Shown here: piece by piece, positions 55,215 through 60,000 of the stretch
Layout of the letters: each line of letters begins with the position of its first letter
Numbering within the stretch: position 1 is the first letter of the stretch
From: Adiantum capillus-veneris
Taxonomy: Eukaryota > Streptophyta > Polypodiopsida > Polypodiales > Pteridaceae
Assembly: GCA_014529385.2 (NCBI GenBank)
Contig: CM043962.1
Coordinates: forward strand, 128,039,470 to 128,099,469
Reading direction: 5' to 3'
Length of the DNA stretch: 60,000 nt
Notes under the pieces: model-generated
Seen by the model: the letters and a program-made list of their open reading frames with translations, nothing else
The model's database searches: none
What the model was told of the DNA's origin: nothing
Program-made: the position numbers and the translations under genes

Positions 55215-56560
55215 CTAATCCTCGTCGTCGTCCAGAGGCACGTATGTTGGATCACTTTGACTCTACATAAACCCAAACCAAATTAAACTTATCCACAGCT
55301 CAAAACAATTGATACAAAATTACTTGTTTAAACTTACCACTTGTAGTGGTCCAACCGCCGCGTCGAATTGCTCGCAAGAGATGTGGTTGTTTTCAAAAAA
55401 CCATCGCCAAGTATCAAATTCTGTATGTTGCTCCCGATACTTGACCATCTCTCTGGTTGGTCGAGAGAGAGTGACATTTTCCTAAGTTAGCAATAACAAT
55501 ACCAAATTATCAACTACAATCTTTATAATCAACGATCGACGTTATAATTCAAATAATCTTACATACTTATCCTTCCAAGATTCCTTGCCTCCTGAGCCAT
55601 AGTGCGTGGGAATTTGTCTTGCGCGGGCCTCACGTTGTTGTCTATATGATGAGCCCGTCGCAGGTTGATCGCTCTTCTCTTGAATTTCCCACTCCCACTC
55701 CGCGTCTGCCATGTTGCCACCGCGGTAACTCCTGTCTGGATCTCTGACCTGGTTGGCTGCTGCACGCCGCACACTGGACTGCTAATGTCTTTATGTAGCC
55801 CTCCAACCATTGTTGTGAAAAACATTGATCGGGGGCGTTTGGGAATCTAGCTAACAGAGCATCCTCAATGTACGGTGCATGATCGGGCACTTGGTCTCTG
55901 AACTTTATAAAACAATTTTTATACGTTGAATGTATAAGAATTTGTAGATGGCATCGAAATGCCCTGCCCTATGCTGTGCCAAAATCAACCTCCCCGCCAT
56001 ATTTAACCCTGTAGTAGCGCCCATGTGTGTCTGGCATGGGTGCGTCAGTATCCTCATCCTCTGCGTCAGGGGAGGCATGCTCTGAAAGTGGGGACTCCGT
56101 TTCCCCGCCACTACCAAAACATGCGAAACCATAAGATCCATCGCCGCTTCGTCTCTCACGGCGCTCGTTTCCCTAAGACGAGTGTCGATGCGCGCTGCCA
56201 GAGGAAGTCCGTCGACGATGTTCTGGCAAAGCCGGAGTGGAATGGAGTGGCGTAGGACCCTGTGATGCCATGGGAGTAGGATCCTACGATGCAAGCGGAG
56301 TAGGACCCTGCGACGGAATAGGAGTAGGACGAATGGAAGGAGAGTAGAGGAAGGTGCTCTCGGTGCGAGGGTCTGTAGGTAAGGAGTCCCTCCATGACTC
56401 CCCCATGGTGTAGTCTGCGGAGAAATGTTGTAGGTCACAAGTTGCTGTGGAGTGTAGCGGCCAAACAAATCCTTCGTTGAACGGAGGTACTGCTCTCGTA
56501 AAGAGATAGCCCGCTGTAAGTCAGGATCTACGACCGGTGCAGGAATCTGAGAAGGGTAGG
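55215..56560 (-). CDS. CACTA-associated gene with spliced 3' exons (transposase-like)
   Basis: Three 3' exons join in phase 0. The exon ending at 55563 (AEWEWEIQEKSDQPATGSSY ... GGKESWKDKY) has donor GTAAGA. Exon 55338-55481 is exactly 48 codons (ENVTLSRPTREMVKYREQHT ... AAVGPLQV) with acceptor CTTAG and donor GTAAG. The last exon, 55215-55262, reads SQSDPTYVPLDDDED-stop with acceptor ATGTAG. Upstream come LLARFPNAPDQCFSQQWLEG and a Pro/Gln-rich N-terminus (RPTPIPSQGPTPLASQ), in different frames. The layout resembles the second ORF of plant CACTA elements (transposase_24-like), including the QREARARQIPTHYGSGGKES stretch. Stops upstream make an intact product doubtful. Confidence 0.5.
56246..56335. 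repeat. Short minisatellite (about 30 bp) in the Pro-rich coding part
   Basis: Three to four variants of GGAGTAGGACCCTGCGA-like units; on the minus strand they code for repeated SQGPTP/SQDPTP. Confidence 0.75.
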
Positions 56561-56740
56561 TGTAGGATGGCCATGCCTGTAAATAACAAAAAAAAAACCT
56601 ATGAAACTCATGGTTTATGGTTAACTACGTAGAAACATTATTTCTTTCTTTGCTTGTTCTCACCGACTCAAGACTCGGGTCCACTGGAGGCGATGTCCAC
56701 CCCAGGTGGGAGCCCATCTGAGGTTTCTTGAGCAAACTAA

Positions 56741-58270
56741 AACCCGAGCGATTATCTAAATAGCATCTATCCATGTTGTGCTATGTATGCTCTTAATTTT
56801 TTCCTTCCTTACATTTGTTTCCATGCCTTGAACATGTATTTGAGCCAATCTTTGTAGAGAGGGTATGAAAGAGCCATCAAAATTTCCCAAGGATTCGTAC
56901 ATAAGATGGATGACATCTTGAACACGCTCTTCTATGAAAAGGTCCAATGAGGCACAACAATGGAAGTCAAGTGTTATGTTTCAAAGAGAAAATTCGAAAA
57001 GATGAGGTTACTAACTCGTAAAATGGTCCTATACCACCATGAATGTGCAAAGATCCATCAAAGCATGCTTGAGTCATTTGCTCATAAAAGGGGATCCAAG
57101 CCAAATGGTGCACACCCATTGGAAATTCAACCGTTATAGCAATGAAGTCCCCACAAATAGCCATGCATTAAGAATCATGCAAAGAGAATAGAAAATGCAT
57201 GAGACTCTCCACAAGTTGGATGATTGAAAATCTTTTCATAGCAATAACTATGAGAGGAATTACTATGATAGTGAAGTAAAATAGAATCAGATTGTGACAT
57301 AGCGAGAACATAGCATGTCAATGAAACCTATGGAAGAGGTAGTTCATTGTCATTAATATGGTAATGATGCAAAATAGAATCAGATTGTTGCATAGCGAGA
57401 ACGTAGCATATCAATGAAACCTATGGAAGAGGTAGTTGCAACTCATTAGGCATGAACATGAACTTTTGACATGTCTATCCACCCAAGGAAATAATTTATC
57501 TCCCAAGAAGTGTAATAATGCATGGAGGCACAATACATATATGTTTCCACTATGGTTGTCTGTGTCGAGCACTACCTCGCAAGGAAGGGAATAGATTGCA
57601 ACAAACTCTTGGACGCCAACAATGACATGAGAGAGAATGACATCAAGAATGTGCATAATCCTACTAGTGTTTTGCCTTATTTCTAAAGCATGGAGATCTA
57701 GCGGACCCTGAGGATGGGTTTCTCCCTTACATCATCATCATGTTCTGGCCACCTATCATTGACACGGGGCTGTCCGCCCCTCCCGACCATGATTGCTTAT
57801 TGCCATTAGTCCTCCCATTCTACCCCAACATTCTCTCCACAACCACTGCTATTACTCTAATTATTGACAATTTAATTGCTATTGATGGTCACACGAGGGG
57901 ATCTTGCAAGGCATAGTACTACTATGTGTACACACAAAATTGTCACGATGTCGATTCTGGCATAGTTACTCTTATAATTGGCTTAGCTTTAATGAAGCAG
58001 AATGTGCTCAGGTGTTGTCTACCTTTGCAATGGCTCAGCTTCAGTGTCGTGCAACGTATGGGCCTCATAGGCATCACTGCTGCAGTGTTTCTCTCTACTG
58101 GCCTTGCACGATTAGAGATACGGCCTCCAGCTACATGTGCTGGTCATGCAACTAAACATCATCGTGCATGACCACTTTGGAGGTTCATTGTTGCAAACAT
58201 TTATTAACAAACGGTTTTTTGGCCTTAGTTACACCACGCTCTTAATTGTTATGGTAATACTCAATGATGG
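56741..58270. other. Spacer with a 93-bp tandem duplication, no gene recognised
   Basis: At about 57281-57345 and 57374-57437 the block ATAGAATCAGATTG ... CAATGAAACCTATGGAAGAG is duplicated with period 93. Frames near 57904-58171 are short and have no motif. Confidence 0.5.
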
Positions 58271-58271
58271 C

Positions 58272-58424
58272 CCGAGTAGCTTTGTAGCGAGTATGGGCGT
58301 CATGGCCCAAGTAACTCTCCATCGAGGATGGGCGTCAAACTCCTCACCGAGTAACTATGCAGTGAGGATAGACGACTTGTGAGCTCATCTAAACAAAGTA
58401 CTCTACAACAAGGATGAGCATCAA
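58272..58424. repeat. Degenerate tandem repeat, about 40-bp unit
   Basis: Four variants of GAGTAACT-x-TGCAGCGAGGATGGGC-type sequence at about 58272, 58309, 58350 and 58396. Confidence 0.5.
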
Positions 58425-58751
58425 ACTTTGCCCTGCGTCATTTCTTGCCACAAGGACTGCACATTGGCGTGCAAACGACCCTTAGCAAGAGAGGCATCTT
58501 ACGCGTGCGAAACAAAGCTATGAAACTCTGAACTGTAAATTTTGAGCCATGAAACTCCTTGCATTGAAACTGTAAAGTGAGGATGGCGTGAGACTCTGGT
58601 TGCAGCTCTGCCCCTGCCGCCATGGGTGCTTTTGTGTGGCCGCCTACACCTTGCCCCTCTCTTGCGACGCAGCCAGGAAGGCACATGTGCTGCACTCTAT
58701 GAGAAGTATCTCTAAGGCCTTGCTGCGCAACGAAGAGCACAATAAGCTTGA

Positions 58752-59652
<901 letters not shown>

Positions 59653-59654
<2 letters not shown>

Positions 59655-60000
59655 AATTGAGAGCCTGTGCACATGCAGGATGCCGACCATTCACAACTCG
59701 GGGAATCTTGATCGGTCGCTATGACTCTGTTTGCGCACATCCATAGGCAACAGCAGTCCCACTGGACGCCACCGGTGGTCAGCTTGCGCACATGCTAAAG
59801 GATCGGCATGAAACCGGTGACAATCGTGTCAACCTTGGCGGGTTATGCAACGCTTGGAGTAGCTGTATCAGGTACAAAAACGCAGGCTACGTAAAGGATC
59901 TGCAGCACTTAGGAGGTCGCACGTGTAGGTAACACTAAAAATAGCTTGCCACCACTTGAGCGCCGTTGCAAATGGCTAGGGGAGAGGCATGGATTTTCAA
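59653..60000. other. Window end, nothing recognised
   Basis: Moderately GC-rich sequence with no frame or repeat that I can support. Confidence 0.4.

Larger units (their letters stand above)
54714..56740. mobile_element. Left part of a CACTA (En/Spm, CMC) DNA transposon
   Basis: The end carries CACTATAAGAGG twice (54714-54725 and 54730-54741). It is followed by a subterminal region full of GCGGTAAT/ATTACCGCG words in both orientations, the arrangement that binds the accessory transposase in CACTA elements. A minus-strand spliced gene of plant-transposon type follows. No matching right end (CCTCTTATAGTG) was found up to 60000, so the element is truncated or extends past the window; the right limit given is only the end of visible coding. 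Confidence 0.7.

Noticed and set aside
57904-58171. Two overlapping frames with hydrophobic stretches
   Set aside because: Considered as a membrane-protein fragment, but no recognisable family, and the frames end without splice signals that make sense.

Overview
The window looks like nuclear DNA from a land plant with a large, repeat-rich genome. Three things point there: full plant-type Ty1/copia and Ty3/gypsy polyproteins, hAT and CACTA (En/Spm) transposons, and very long CT/GA microsatellites. No organellar genes, rRNA, tRNA, CRISPR or bacterial operons are seen. A fern is my best guess, from the general style of the repeats and a Penelope-like element in a plant context, but the sequence does not prove it. 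I find no clearly intact single-copy host gene. Nearly every coding stretch belongs to a mobile element or is a decayed relic.

Layout. 1-6.7 kb: decayed spacer with simple repeats, a 190-bp direct repeat pair and one coding relic. 6.77-17.93 kb: one hAT-type transposon of about 11 kb with long imperfect inverted ends and a GTTGGAT target duplication. It holds a broken BED/DUF659 transposase, a Penelope-like retroelement (8.39-12.95 kb) inserted in the transposase and flanked by a 176-bp direct repeat, and a protein-kinase-like reading frame on the opposite strand. 18-22.3 kb: repeat relics. 22.3-29.1 kb: copy A of an unrecognised multicopy gene family ('X'), interrupted by a 272-bp MITE and by a complete 5.16-kb copia element. 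29.3-34.1 kb: a second, older copia element. 35-39.7 kb: a Ty3/gypsy chromovirus with a large internal pol deletion and an inferred long 3' LTR. 39.7-41.0 kb: copy B of family X.

41.1-48.8 kb is the most unusual part. Two diverged copies of a gene relic carry a long charged coiled-coil N-terminus joined to a histone H3 fold. Each is followed tail-to-tail by a relic of the same unknown minus-strand gene ('Y'). In the first locus a family X copy lies just upstream on the same strand. This suggests a multi-gene mobile or amplified unit carrying a divergent H3.

48.8-50.9 kb: a small non-autonomous LTR element inside Y copy 2. 51.5-54.6 kb: a degraded relative of the complete copia element, with one LTR. 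54.7-56.7 kb: the left end of a CACTA element, with subterminal GCGGTAAT-type repeats, a 56-bp perfect palindrome and a spliced gene resembling plant transposon ORFs. 58.7-59.65 kb: a tandem 415-bp duplication with CT tracts of 150-160 bp ending in a palindrome with perfect 78-bp arms.

How the pieces relate. The order of nesting can be read directly: MITE and copia inside family X copy A, gypsy against family X copy B, Penelope-like element inside hAT, small LTR element inside Y copy 2. Several nonsense codons are C-to-T changes of Gln codons. One TAG in the copia pol is shared by two copies, so it predates their separation.
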